NCBI GenBank assembly: GCA_937952395.1 | Contig: CALFYV010000122.1 | Coordinates: 1 to 5,461 of the forward strand | Length of the DNA stretch: 5,461 bases | From: an uncultured Bacteriovoracaceae bacterium | GTDB taxonomy: Bacteria > Bdellovibrionota > Bacteriovoracia > Bacteriovoracales > Bacteriovoracaceae | Direction of reading: 5' to 3' | In this document: positions 1-5,204 of the stretch, one piece after another | Numbering within the stretch: the stretch's first letter is position 1 | Layout: every line of letters begins with the position of its first letter | Notes under the pieces: generated by a model | What the model was told of the DNA's origin: nothing | Database searches by the model: none | Seen by the model: only the letters and a program-made list of their open reading frames with translations | Translations under genes and position numbers: made by a program

Positions 1-353
1 GACGAATAAAAAAAGACAGGCCCTACTACTGTAGCACTAGAAATAATCCCCGCCATAACAGAGACGACTAAAGTCGTCGCCGAACCTAAAACAAATCCAG
101 CTTCCATCGCATCAGCACATTTTCTTATTTGAGAAAATTGTTCTTCATCAATAAGAGCTATATTCTGACAAGTGGCAGTTTTTTTATCTGAAGCTACTTC
201 ACAACTCGCATAATTAACCCAACTCCGTGCTGCAAAATTTTGACGGTCAATTTTGATAAAATGTTTTTGGTCATCTTTAAAATAAATATCATCGGCATGA
301 GCAAAATGGATAAATGTATTGAGTAAAAAGCTTAGTATTAAAAGAATTTTCAT
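1..353 (-). CDS. Secreted/membrane hypothetical protein, 3' part cut by window edge
   Basis: This frame is open from an ATG at 353-351 to the left edge, giving 117 codons with no stop, so only the N-terminal part is visible. The protein begins with a Sec-type signal peptide (MKILLILSFLLNTFIHFAHA, then DD), with probable cleavage after residue 20. A polar stretch with three cysteines (C51, C62, C79) follows, and then a Gly/Ala/Val-rich hydrophobic segment at about residues 85-115 that could be a transmembrane or glycine-zipper-like helix. A GAGG Shine-Dalgarno core (362-359) lies five bases before the ATG and supports this start. The gene is divergent from the 160-residue exported protein at 645. 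I recognise no family. The signal peptide plus a second hydrophobic segment suggests an envelope protein, but the missing C-terminus could change that reading. Confidence 0.75.
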   Translation of the reverse strand, partial: MKILLILSFLLNTFIHFAHADDIYFKDDQKHFIKIDRQNFAARSWVNYASCEVASDKKTATCQNIALIDEEQFSQIRKCADAMEAGFVLGSATTLVVSVMAGIISSATVVGPVFFYS

Positions 354-417
354 AGGGCCCTCTTGGTTTAGCTTGGTATATCAACTTAATGCAAAGTGGT
401 AAAATGAGGTGGTATTT

Positions 418-446
418 TTTACAAGATTAGCTTTAGTTTATTTCAA
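418..446 (-). promoter_or_regulatory. Possible promoter for the leftward gene
   Basis: On the minus strand TTGAAA (446-441, 5 of 6 to the sigma70 -35 consensus) is followed after 17 bp by TGTAAA (423-418, 4 of 6 to -10). The start site would be near 411, giving a leader of about 57 nt. The -10 box is weak, so this is tentative. The perfect palindrome at 450-465 lies directly upstream of the -35 box. Confidence 0.3.
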
Positions 447-449
447 ATG

Positions 450-465
450 TGAAAAGCGCTTTTCA
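450..465. promoter_or_regulatory. Perfect 16-bp palindrome, candidate operator
   Basis: TGAAAAGCGCTTTTCA is an uninterrupted perfect inverted repeat; the next base pair out mismatches and the one after it (448/467) matches again. It sits in the divergent spacer, about 115 bp upstream of the rightward -35 box and a few bases upstream of a possible leftward -35 box. A zero-loop palindrome is typical of a site for a dimeric DNA-binding protein rather than a terminator, and no T-run follows on either strand. Which protein binds it cannot be told from the sequence. Confidence 0.45.
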
Positions 466-482
466 TAAACAAATATCAAGCT

Positions 483-522
483 ATTTAAAATCGTTCCCTT
501 ATGATTTTGGGGAACTTTAAAT
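483..522. repeat. Imperfect inverted repeat in divergent spacer
   Basis: GTTCCC (493-498) and GGGAAC (510-515) form a perfect 6-bp stem around an 11-base loop. With two unpaired bases and one bulge on the left side, the outer arms ATTTaAAA (483-490) and TTTAAAT (516-522) also pair, giving about 13 paired positions. There is no T-run after it on the plus strand. It lies upstream of both predicted rightward promoters, so it would not be in their transcripts. It may be a regulatory site or chance AT-rich pairing. Confidence 0.3.
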
Positions 523-536
523 ATTAACACGAAAAA

Positions 537-566
537 TTTAGAATATACCCTCACTTTTCCTATAAT
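537..566 (+). promoter_or_regulatory. Possible upstream (second) promoter for the 645 gene
   Basis: A perfect TATAAT occurs at 561-566. TTTAGA at 537-542 (4 of 6 to the -35 consensus) lies 18 bp upstream. Transcription would start near 573 and run through the stronger promoter at 581-609. It may be a tandem promoter or a chance -10 in AT-rich DNA. Confidence 0.3.
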
Positions 567-580
567 CTTTTCAATAGTTA

Positions 581-609
581 TTTACCGCAAAGCGTTATTT
601 ACATATAAT
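581..609 (+). promoter_or_regulatory. Sigma70-type promoter for the 645-2622 gene pair
   Basis: TTTACC (581-586, 4 of 6 to TTGACA) is separated by the optimal 17 bp from a perfect TATAAT (604-609). The predicted start at about 616 gives a leader of about 29 nt containing the AAGGA ribosome-binding site at 636-640. This is the best-formed promoter in the spacer and most likely drives both exported-protein genes. Confidence 0.65.
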
Positions 610-644
610 GCTCTCGCTTTAGCCACTTTATTAATAAGGAACTT

Positions 645-1127
645 ATGAAAAGTCTCATTGCTCCCATTGTGTTTTTTATGCTCTTTCTATGGGTCGGATC
701 GGCTATGGCCCAAGATAAAGAGAACCTCGAGGGCAAGGTTGATTGTATTTTTTCACTGATTGTTGATTATATTGAAAACAACACTTTGGTAAATAGTACA
801 CGCATCCGTGAAGGTTTCTCTTGGGACTTACCGGCTCAAAGAGATGAAGTAAGAACTATTGCAAAGCGGATTGGAGAAGTGGAAGTTGATATGGATTATT
901 CAATTGATGATATATCCATTCAAGAAAATACAAATTTAGGCGAAATCAAAATTCATCAAAACGGAAATATCGTTTATGCCGCCGGTTTTACTCAAGAGAG
1001 CAGCGGACATGCTTTTACTGTGCAGGATAACGGCGCCTGGGCCGAACATAAAAGCGAAGATGGTTCTACGACTGGGCCTAGGAAGAATACAAAAGTAGTT
1101 AGATGTAAACTGAATAAAATTAAATAG
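645..1127 (+). CDS. Exported hypothetical protein, 160 aa
   Basis: I do not recognise a family. Residues 1-22 form a clear Sec signal peptide (basic MK start, hydrophobic core, AMA end), so the mature protein of about 138 residues should be periplasmic or secreted. The mature part has exactly two cysteines, C34 near the new N-terminus and C154 near the C-terminus, well placed for one disulfide closing the domain. An N-terminal amphipathic stretch is followed from about residue 78 by short alternating segments rich in D, E, N and Q that look like beta strands. The ATG is supported by AAGGA (636-640) four bases upstream and by a promoter at 581-609. It precedes the 482-residue exported protein by 46 bp on the same strand with no convincing terminator between them, so the two probably share a transcript. 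Confidence 0.85.
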   Translation: MKSLIAPIVFFMLFLWVGSAMAQDKENLEGKVDCIFSLIVDYIENNTLVNSTRIREGFSWDLPAQRDEVRTIAKRIGEVEVDMDYSIDDISIQENTNLGEIKIHQNGNIVYAAGFTQESSGHAFTVQDNGAWAEHKSEDGSTTGPRKNTKVVRCKLNKIK

Positions 1128-1173
1128 AGTTATTTTATAATTTCTTGATCATGCGCTTAATTTTGGATTATCT

Positions 1174-2622
1174 ATGAAAGTGATCACACTATTTATTCTT
1201 TTTTGTCTTTCACAGTTAAACTCTTTTGCTATTGAAAGTGAGTTATCAAAAGATTGCAAAGAAGTCAGCAATTATATTTATGTAAACCATAGGCAACAAC
1301 GATTCGAGGATAGTTTCAGACCAGTTCTGTCCTTATATATTGCTTACAATGGTCTAGGAGAATCAAAGTACAAAACATATAATTACGATTTTCATAGGAA
1401 AATTAATACTACCTATAGCCTCTTTCATGGTTCTCTCAATACAATTTATAATCTAAATTTCTCCGAACGCCTAAATGCTTATCGCCAACATCTTAAAGAA
1501 GCAGAGCAATTGTCTCCTGCAGATGATTCTAAAAAATATCGGGTAGACCAAGTTTATAATAGAAAAGGCTCTTATATTAAAGATCCTTATTTCGCAGATT
1601 ATAGTTATTATTACGATAATAATTTTTCTAGCGAGAAATTAGCTTTCAAATATTTACTCTCTAGTTCCTTTTGCCATATGGTCATACCTTACAGATACAG
1701 TTGCCGTAGTTCTCTGAACGATATTGTTGATTATGTTAATGTGAGGGCGTTTGGTACTCATCAAGGTATAGTCACTGCTACACTGCCTAATGAATTGAAA
1801 GCTGTTTTAGGGGATTCACGCTATCTTAAAGGATTATTGACTTCTCTGGAAATTTTAGCAGCAATTGATCCAAGCAAAACGAAGGGTATGACTTTCCACA
1901 AAGTCTTAGAGAGAGGATTTTTTTATATTCCGAAAGCCGAACGAAGTGAATATATTTGGAATGTTATTGGACTTTATGCGACTCGAGGTGCTTCGGTTAT
2001 CAACTATGGTTATCTTTTTATAAATGATAAGTGGTTAATTCTACCAATCATGTTAATGGCAGAAATTGCCAATAGAATTCATTATCTTAATTACATGAAA
2101 AAATCAGGAGAAAAATTATTTACCTTTCCTGAGTTTCAAAAAAATTCTTGCGTTTTCGGTAAAGCTTATCATTTTTGGATGGCAGCACGCTTGGCGCATA
2201 AGTTAAAGCAAGATGGATACAATTCGGCGGATGCTTTTTCTACCGCGTATCTTAGTGGCCTTATGTACAATTTTTTTGGCAGTGGGGTGCAAGAGAGGAA
2301 ATTAAAAAATTTGGTGAATGATGAAAACTCAATGCTTTTAAAATCTCTGCAGCAAACATTACTGTTTCAAACAATGGGGGCTTATTATGGTTCTACCAGT
2401 AATTTAGGGGATAAGGTTAATATTGACGTTGATGAAATTTATAAAAAAATGACTGAGAATAATAAACCAATTGAGGAGGTATATACTTCTTCTTGGGAAG
2501 TGATGAAAAATCTTAGGCCATTTTTAGATGCGACTAGTGCACAGGTGCCATATTTAATGCTTTTAAAAAAGATTATTAAAGATGAGAACATTCGACTTAA
2601 GCATCAAAACTATATCTATTAA
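1174..2622 (+). CDS. Exported hypothetical protein, 482 aa, Tyr-rich, mostly helical
   Basis: No family is recognised. The N-terminus (MKVITLFILFCLSQLNSFA) is a Sec signal peptide with cleavage expected after residue 19; C11 lies inside the hydrophobic core and does not form a convincing lipobox. The mature protein has four cysteines (C28, C167, C177, C326), an even number compatible with periplasmic disulfides. Residues 40-180 are unusually rich in Tyr and Asn; residues 210-470 read as amphipathic helices with few charges in places, including a conserved-looking aromatic block near 328-370 (AYHFWMAARLAHKL, later AYLSGLMYNFFG). No catalytic motif or repeat is evident. The ribosome-binding site is weak (TTGGA at 1163-1167), which suggests lower translation than the upstream gene. 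It probably forms an operon with the 160-residue exported protein. Base composition looks more AT-rich than the downstream rluE region, judged by eye. Confidence 0.85.
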   Translation: MKVITLFILFCLSQLNSFAIESELSKDCKEVSNYIYVNHRQQRFEDSFRPVLSLYIAYNGLGESKYKTYNYDFHRKINTTYSLFHGSLNTIYNLNFSERLNAYRQHLKEAEQLSPADDSKKYRVDQVYNRKGSYIKDPYFADYSYYYDNNFSSEKLAFKYLLSSSFCHMVIPYRYSCRSSLNDIVDYVNVRAFGTHQGIVTATLPNELKAVLGDSRYLKGLLTSLEILAAIDPSKTKGMTFHKVLERGFFYIPKAERSEYIWNVIGLYATRGASVINYGYLFINDKWLILPIMLMAEIANRIHYLNYMKKSGEKLFTFPEFQKNSCVFGKAYHFWMAARLAHKLKQDGYNSADAFSTAYLSGLMYNFFGSGVQERKLKNLVNDENSMLLKSLQQTLLFQTMGAYYGSTSNLGDKVNIDVDEIYKKMTENNKPIEEVYTSSWEVMKNLRPFLDATSAQVPYLMLLKKIIKDENIRLKHQNYIY

Positions 2623-2630
2623 TTTAAAAG

Positions 2631-3206
2631 CTAGAGCTTCTTGATCATCCGATTAAACGCCGAGGGATTCATCCCGAAGTGAAGGGCCAGGTGGTATTGG
2701 GGAACGCGTTTTAAAAGTTCAGGGTACTCTTCCAAGTATTTTTGATAGCGGCCCTTACCATCCAAGGTTAAAAGTTCAAGTTCGCGTTCGGCTTTAACAA
2801 TGAAATTATATTCCACAAATTTACGCGCCAGGATGAGCCACGCTGTATCTTCTTCATAGAAGTGTTCAAAGTCGCGGTAATTGATTTCATAGATGAGTGT
2901 GTCTTCGAGGGCCTCGACTCCCAAGGGGGAGGGTTCTTTGGTGAGCATGGGATAGTAGGCTGCCATGACGTCGCCTTCCATTTTAAAAGACTGGTTATAC
3001 TCATTACCCTCGTGGGTTGTGACATAAAAACGCACTAGTCCTGATTTGATAAACGCCATTTTTTCTACTGAATCTCCCACTTGAATAAAATGCTCACCTT
3101 TTTTGAGTTTTTTTTCGTGAAAGAATTTGGTGAGTTTATTCCACTGTTCATCCTTGATGGGATGAAGATGTTCGAGACGATCACGGATGAATTGTAAGTC
3201 GTGCAT
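2631..3206 (-). CDS. Crp/Fnr-family transcriptional regulator (short form)
   Basis: This is a cytoplasmic DNA-binding regulator of about the size usual for the short Crp/Fnr subgroup (191 aa). Residues about 15-115 form the cyclic-nucleotide-binding-type beta-roll, visible as KKGEHFIQVGDSVEKMAFIKSG and SGLVRFYV with conserved glycines at 37, 44 and 56. A long dimerisation helix covers about 117-145. The C-terminal DNA-binding part contains RVPQYHLALHFGMNPSAFNR (167-186), matching the 'PQY.lA..lGm.p..fnR' recognition-helix pattern of this subgroup. The Arg-Ser pair of the cAMP phosphate-binding cassette is not seen (the region reads GDVMAAYYPMLTKEPSPLG), and no Fnr-type cysteine cluster is present, so the ligand is probably not cAMP or an Fe-S cluster. 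ATG at 3206 is the first in-frame start after a stop and has no Shine-Dalgarno sequence; a TATAAT six bases upstream implies a leaderless mRNA. The target genes are unknown. Confidence 0.88.
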   Translation of the reverse strand: MHDLQFIRDRLEHLHPIKDEQWNKLTKFFHEKKLKKGEHFIQVGDSVEKMAFIKSGLVRFYVTTHEGNEYNQSFKMEGDVMAAYYPMLTKEPSPLGVEALEDTLIYEINYRDFEHFYEEDTAWLILARKFVEYNFIVKAERELELLTLDGKGRYQKYLEEYPELLKRVPQYHLALHFGMNPSAFNRMIKKL

Positions 3207-3212
3207 AAAAGA

Positions 3213-3228
3213 ATTATATCGTTATAAT
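3213..3228. promoter_or_regulatory. Palindromic back-to-back -10 elements
   Basis: ATTATATCGTTATAAT is a 16-bp palindrome with one mismatched pair. Its right arm is a perfect rightward TATAAT and its left arm is a perfect leftward TATAAT, separated by four bases. The two promoters therefore overlap and should exclude each other. The symmetry could also serve as an operator for the adjacent dimeric Crp/Fnr protein, as autoregulation; this second role is inference. Confidence 0.55.
3223..3228 (+). promoter_or_regulatory. -10 element of a leaderless rluE promoter
   Basis: A perfect TATAAT ends five bases before the rluE ATG (3234). No acceptable -35 hexamer is seen 16-18 bp upstream (CGTGCA at 17), so the promoter depends on its -10 box or on an activator. 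There is no Shine-Dalgarno sequence, and an in-frame stop (TAA, 3228-3230) rules out an earlier start, so translation from a leaderless or nearly leaderless mRNA is the simplest reading. Confidence 0.5.
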
Positions 3229-3233
3229 AAATT

Positions 3234-3794
3234 ATGGCCAACGATCTTATTTATATCGCCTTTCACAAGCCCTATGGTGTGTTATCACAGTTTACTCCTG
3301 ATCACCCAGGGCAGAGGACATTAAGTGATTTTGGTTTCCCCAAAGACGTTTATACTATTGGACGCTTAGACATGGATAGTGAGGGGCTTATCATTCTAAC
3401 TAATGATGGAAGAATAAAACACCAGCTGCAAGATCCTGAGTTTGCTCACGAGCGTACTTACTGGGCCCAAGTGGAAAAGATCCCAAGCGATGAAGAGCTA
3501 AAAAAGCTGAGCTTAGGGGTCAGGATTAAAGATTATTTAACTAGGCCTTGTCAGGTCAAGAAGATTGATGTGAAAGTTGCACCTCGAGATCCCCCTATTA
3601 GAGAGCGCAAAGAAATTCCAACCTGTTGGCTTGAAATGAAATTAATTGAAGGAAAAAATCGACAAGTGAGAAGAATGACTGCTGCCATCGGGTATCCCAC
3701 ATTAAGGCTAATTCGTAAAAAATTTGGAAAAATAGAGCTAGCTGACTTACAATTAGGTGAGTGGAGAAAGATTGAACGCAAGGATTTAATATAA
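3234..3794 (+). CDS. rluE: 23S rRNA pseudouridine synthase, RluE type (RsuA family)
   Basis: The protein converts a uridine in rRNA to pseudouridine in the cytoplasm; E. coli RluE modifies 23S U2457, and the same target is inferred here. At 186 aa it starts directly at the catalytic domain (YIAFHKPYGV, residues 7-16) with no S4 RNA-binding domain, as in RluE and unlike RsuA or RluB. The catalytic motif GRLDMDSEGLIILTNDG spans 43-59 with the nucleophile Asp46. PPIRERKEIPTCWL (120-133) matches a segment characteristic of RluE, and EGKNRQVRRMTAAIGYPTLRLIR (139-161) is the C-terminal family signature. All key residues are present, so it should be active. The start has no Shine-Dalgarno sequence and lies five bases after a TATAAT. 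It is divergent from the Crp/Fnr gene and 22 bp ahead of the barrel-like gene, which it probably co-transcribes. Confidence 0.92.
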   Translation: MANDLIYIAFHKPYGVLSQFTPDHPGQRTLSDFGFPKDVYTIGRLDMDSEGLIILTNDGRIKHQLQDPEFAHERTYWAQVEKIPSDEELKKLSLGVRIKDYLTRPCQVKKIDVKVAPRDPPIRERKEIPTCWLEMKLIEGKNRQVRRMTAAIGYPTLRLIRKKFGKIELADLQLGEWRKIERKDLI

Positions 3795-3816
3795 ACCTCT
3801 TATCCAAGGAATTTTT

Positions 3817-4566
3817 ATGAAATGGATTTTACTGGCCCTTTTTGTTGTGAGCGCGTCCTTTGCTCAAGCTCCGAATTTAAATGTTCCCACACAAGCTCAG
3901 ATGGAAGATATCTTAGCTGATTTCGCCGGGAACATGGTGCATTCAACTGCTACAGGTGCTCATAGCGCTACTCTTGTCAGTTTTGAAATTGGTGTAGTGG
4001 GTGGTGTGATTGATACTCCTAACTTAGCTTTACAAGACCCAAATGTTGATAAAATCGGCAATGGGGCTTTGTATGCTACACTTGAGTTACCTTTGGGGAT
4101 TGGTGGTGAAATGCTTTATTCACCAGTGAAAACTGATGACCTTGATTATGACTATAAGTCTTTTGCGGCTTTTTGGTCAGTGCCTGGATTAAGTTTTAGT
4201 CTTAAACTTAAAGGATTTGCGACCAATGCGACCATTAAATTTATCGAGCCTAGCAGTAGCGCTAACGTTAATTATGAAAGCTCTGGTTATGGCGCCAATA
4301 TTACTTTTGGCAAGAAATTGCTTTTTGTTGAACCGTATTTGGGTGTAGGGTATGTCTCTTCAAACAACAAACTTACCACTAGTGTAGCCGGAAGTATTTC
4401 AGGTGTGGGTACGGTAGAGGCCAGTGCAGCAGCCGGTCTTGATCTTGATGATACTTATATATTTGCTGGACTTGATGTGGACTTGATTTTCTTAAGTCTC
4501 GGTTTTGAATATTCTAAGCCATATGGTAATGATCGCTACATAGGACGAGTAGCACTTGGCTTCTAA
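3817..4566 (+). CDS. Predicted outer-membrane beta-barrel protein, 249 aa
   Basis: Residues 1-16 are a Sec signal peptide (MKWILLALFVVSASFA, then Q). A short helical segment (about 26-45) precedes alternating hydrophobic/polar strands with many Gly and Ser, for example 84-92, 125-134, 160-164, 170-180, 215-231 and 241-249. The last strand, RYIGRVALGF, ends in Phe, the usual C-terminal signature for BAM-dependent insertion into the outer membrane. The mature protein has no cysteine, also typical. The size suggests 8-10 strands. The overall pattern resembles small secreted barrel families described in Bacteroidota and Bdellovibrionota (DUF6588-like), but I cannot confirm a family. AAGGA (3806-3810) lies six bases before the ATG and supports the start. 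It probably shares a transcript with rluE. Its TAA overlaps the stop codon of the convergent membrane-protein gene by sequence. Confidence 0.82.
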   Translation: MKWILLALFVVSASFAQAPNLNVPTQAQMEDILADFAGNMVHSTATGAHSATLVSFEIGVVGGVIDTPNLALQDPNVDKIGNGALYATLELPLGIGGEMLYSPVKTDDLDYDYKSFAAFWSVPGLSFSLKLKGFATNATIKFIEPSSSANVNYESSGYGANITFGKKLLFVEPYLGVGYVSSNNKLTTSVAGSISGVGTVEASAAAGLDLDDTYIFAGLDVDLIFLSLGFEYSKPYGNDRYIGRVALGF

Positions 4567-5192
4567 AGTTCGCCAATAAATTTCCAAATATCCGCTGTGT
4601 AGTAGCCGATTTGGAAAAAAATATGCATCAAAAAAACATGGGTGATATTGCGTTCTCTTAAGAACGCGTATCCCCACCATAAACCCATAATAAGATACAT
4701 CATTGTTTGGAAATAAATAAAGGCCTTATAAGGATGAGGTCCCCAAAATAAAGGGTAAAAATAGTAAAGTGTGAAAGAGAATGTGGTTAATATTAACGGT
4801 AAAAATTTATATAATTTCATTCTTTCGATGACTGACCACAAACAAAGCCTAAAGAGAATTTCATAAAAGATAGGCAGAATGAGACAGGCGTAAACAAAAT
4901 CTCGCCAATCCATTTCTGGCTGCATCAGGGGTAAATTCCAGAAACGTCCCAAAGAATAGAAAGCACCACCAATTAAAAAACACAATAAATATTCAACTTT
5001 AAATTCTTTATTCAATTTTAATTTATAATTAAACTGTGGTCTAAAAATGGCCAAGATACTCAGTATGAAAATTAAAGAGATAGTCCTGGGTGCGTTTGCG
5101 CTTAGAGCATAAAAGGTAGGTGAGAGAAAAAGACCTGATAGAAAAAGTGCAAAAAATAAATAAGGCAGTGTTTTCTTTACAATTGTAGGCAA
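4563..5192 (-). CDS. CPBP/CAAX-like integral membrane protein, degenerate active site
   Basis: This is a 209-aa inner-membrane protein with about six or seven hydrophobic segments (roughly 8-30, 36-51, 67-82, 98-118, 129-149, 157-177, 184-200). The spacing of three motifs resembles the CPBP (Abi/CAAX) intramembrane protease family: YEILFR (110-115) where EExxxR is usual, F140xxxY144 where FxxxH is usual, and H190xxxQ194 where HxxxN is usual. One catalytic Glu and the motif-2 His are therefore missing, so proteolytic activity is doubtful. The start is TTG at 5192-5190; it is preferred because GGAGGTGA (5204-5197) sits at the right distance and no other suitable start is near. Only four bases separate it from the upstream AgmX-like gene, implying translational coupling. 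Its function is unknown; the family assignment is moderate. Confidence 0.72.
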   Translation of the reverse strand: MPTIVKKTLPYLFFALFLSGLFLSPTFYALSANAPRTISLIFILSILAIFRPQFNYKLKLNKEFKVEYLLCFLIGGAFYSLGRFWNLPLMQPEMDWRDFVYACLILPIFYEILFRLCLWSVIERMKLYKFLPLILTTFSFTLYYFYPLFWGPHPYKAFIYFQTMMYLIMGLWWGYAFLRERNITHVFLMHIFFQIGYYTADIWKFIGEL

Positions 5193-5196
5193 GAGC

Positions 5197-5204
5197 TCAC
5201 CTCC
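5197..5204 (-). promoter_or_regulatory. Strong Shine-Dalgarno overlapping a stop codon
   Basis: GGAGGTGA on the minus strand is a nearly full anti-16S match. Its last three bases are the TGA stop of the upstream AgmX-like gene, and it lies four bases before the TTG at 5192. It fixes the TTG start and indicates stop-start translational coupling. Confidence 0.75.

Larger units (their letters stand above)
3213..3241 (-). promoter_or_regulatory. Leaderless promoter of the Crp/Fnr gene
   Basis: On the minus strand TTGGCC (3241-3236, 4 of 6) is 17 bp from a perfect TATAAT (3218-3213). Six bases then separate the -10 box from the A of the ATG at 3206, so transcription is predicted to start at the start codon itself. 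The gene has no Shine-Dalgarno sequence, which agrees. The -35 box overlaps the start codon of rluE. Confidence 0.6.

Noticed and set aside
445..467. A Crp-type operator (AAATGTGA half site) at the palindrome
   Set aside because: The left half matches, but the partner half is TCATA at a 10-base spacing instead of TCACA at six, so it is not a canonical Crp site.
1136..1141. TATAAT between the 160-aa and 482-aa genes as a separate promoter
   Set aside because: No -35-like hexamer is found 16-18 bp upstream, and the region is AT-rich enough to give TATAAT by chance; co-transcription is simpler.
2628..2639. AAGCTAGAGCTT hairpin between the 482-aa gene and the Crp/Fnr gene as a terminator
   Set aside because: The usable stem is only four base pairs with a very short loop; the T-run on the minus side is just four bases, so it is too weak to call.
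2768..3025. Minus-strand open frame of 85 codons inside the Crp/Fnr gene
   Set aside because: It is a different frame of a well-supported regulator, with low-complexity Ser/Pro/Lys composition and no ribosome-binding site.
3551..3807. Two minus-strand open frames (76 and 69 codons) opposite rluE
   Set aside because: Both lie antisense to a complete, conserved enzyme gene and show no domain or plausible start signals.
4556..4576. TTGGC/GCCAA hairpin across the convergent stop codons as an intrinsic terminator
   Set aside because: The stem has five base pairs, the loop is long, and no T-run follows on either strand.
4492..4680. Minus-strand open frame of 62 codons across the barrel/membrane-protein junction
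   Set aside because: It overlaps the ends of two better-supported genes in other frames and has no recognisable features.
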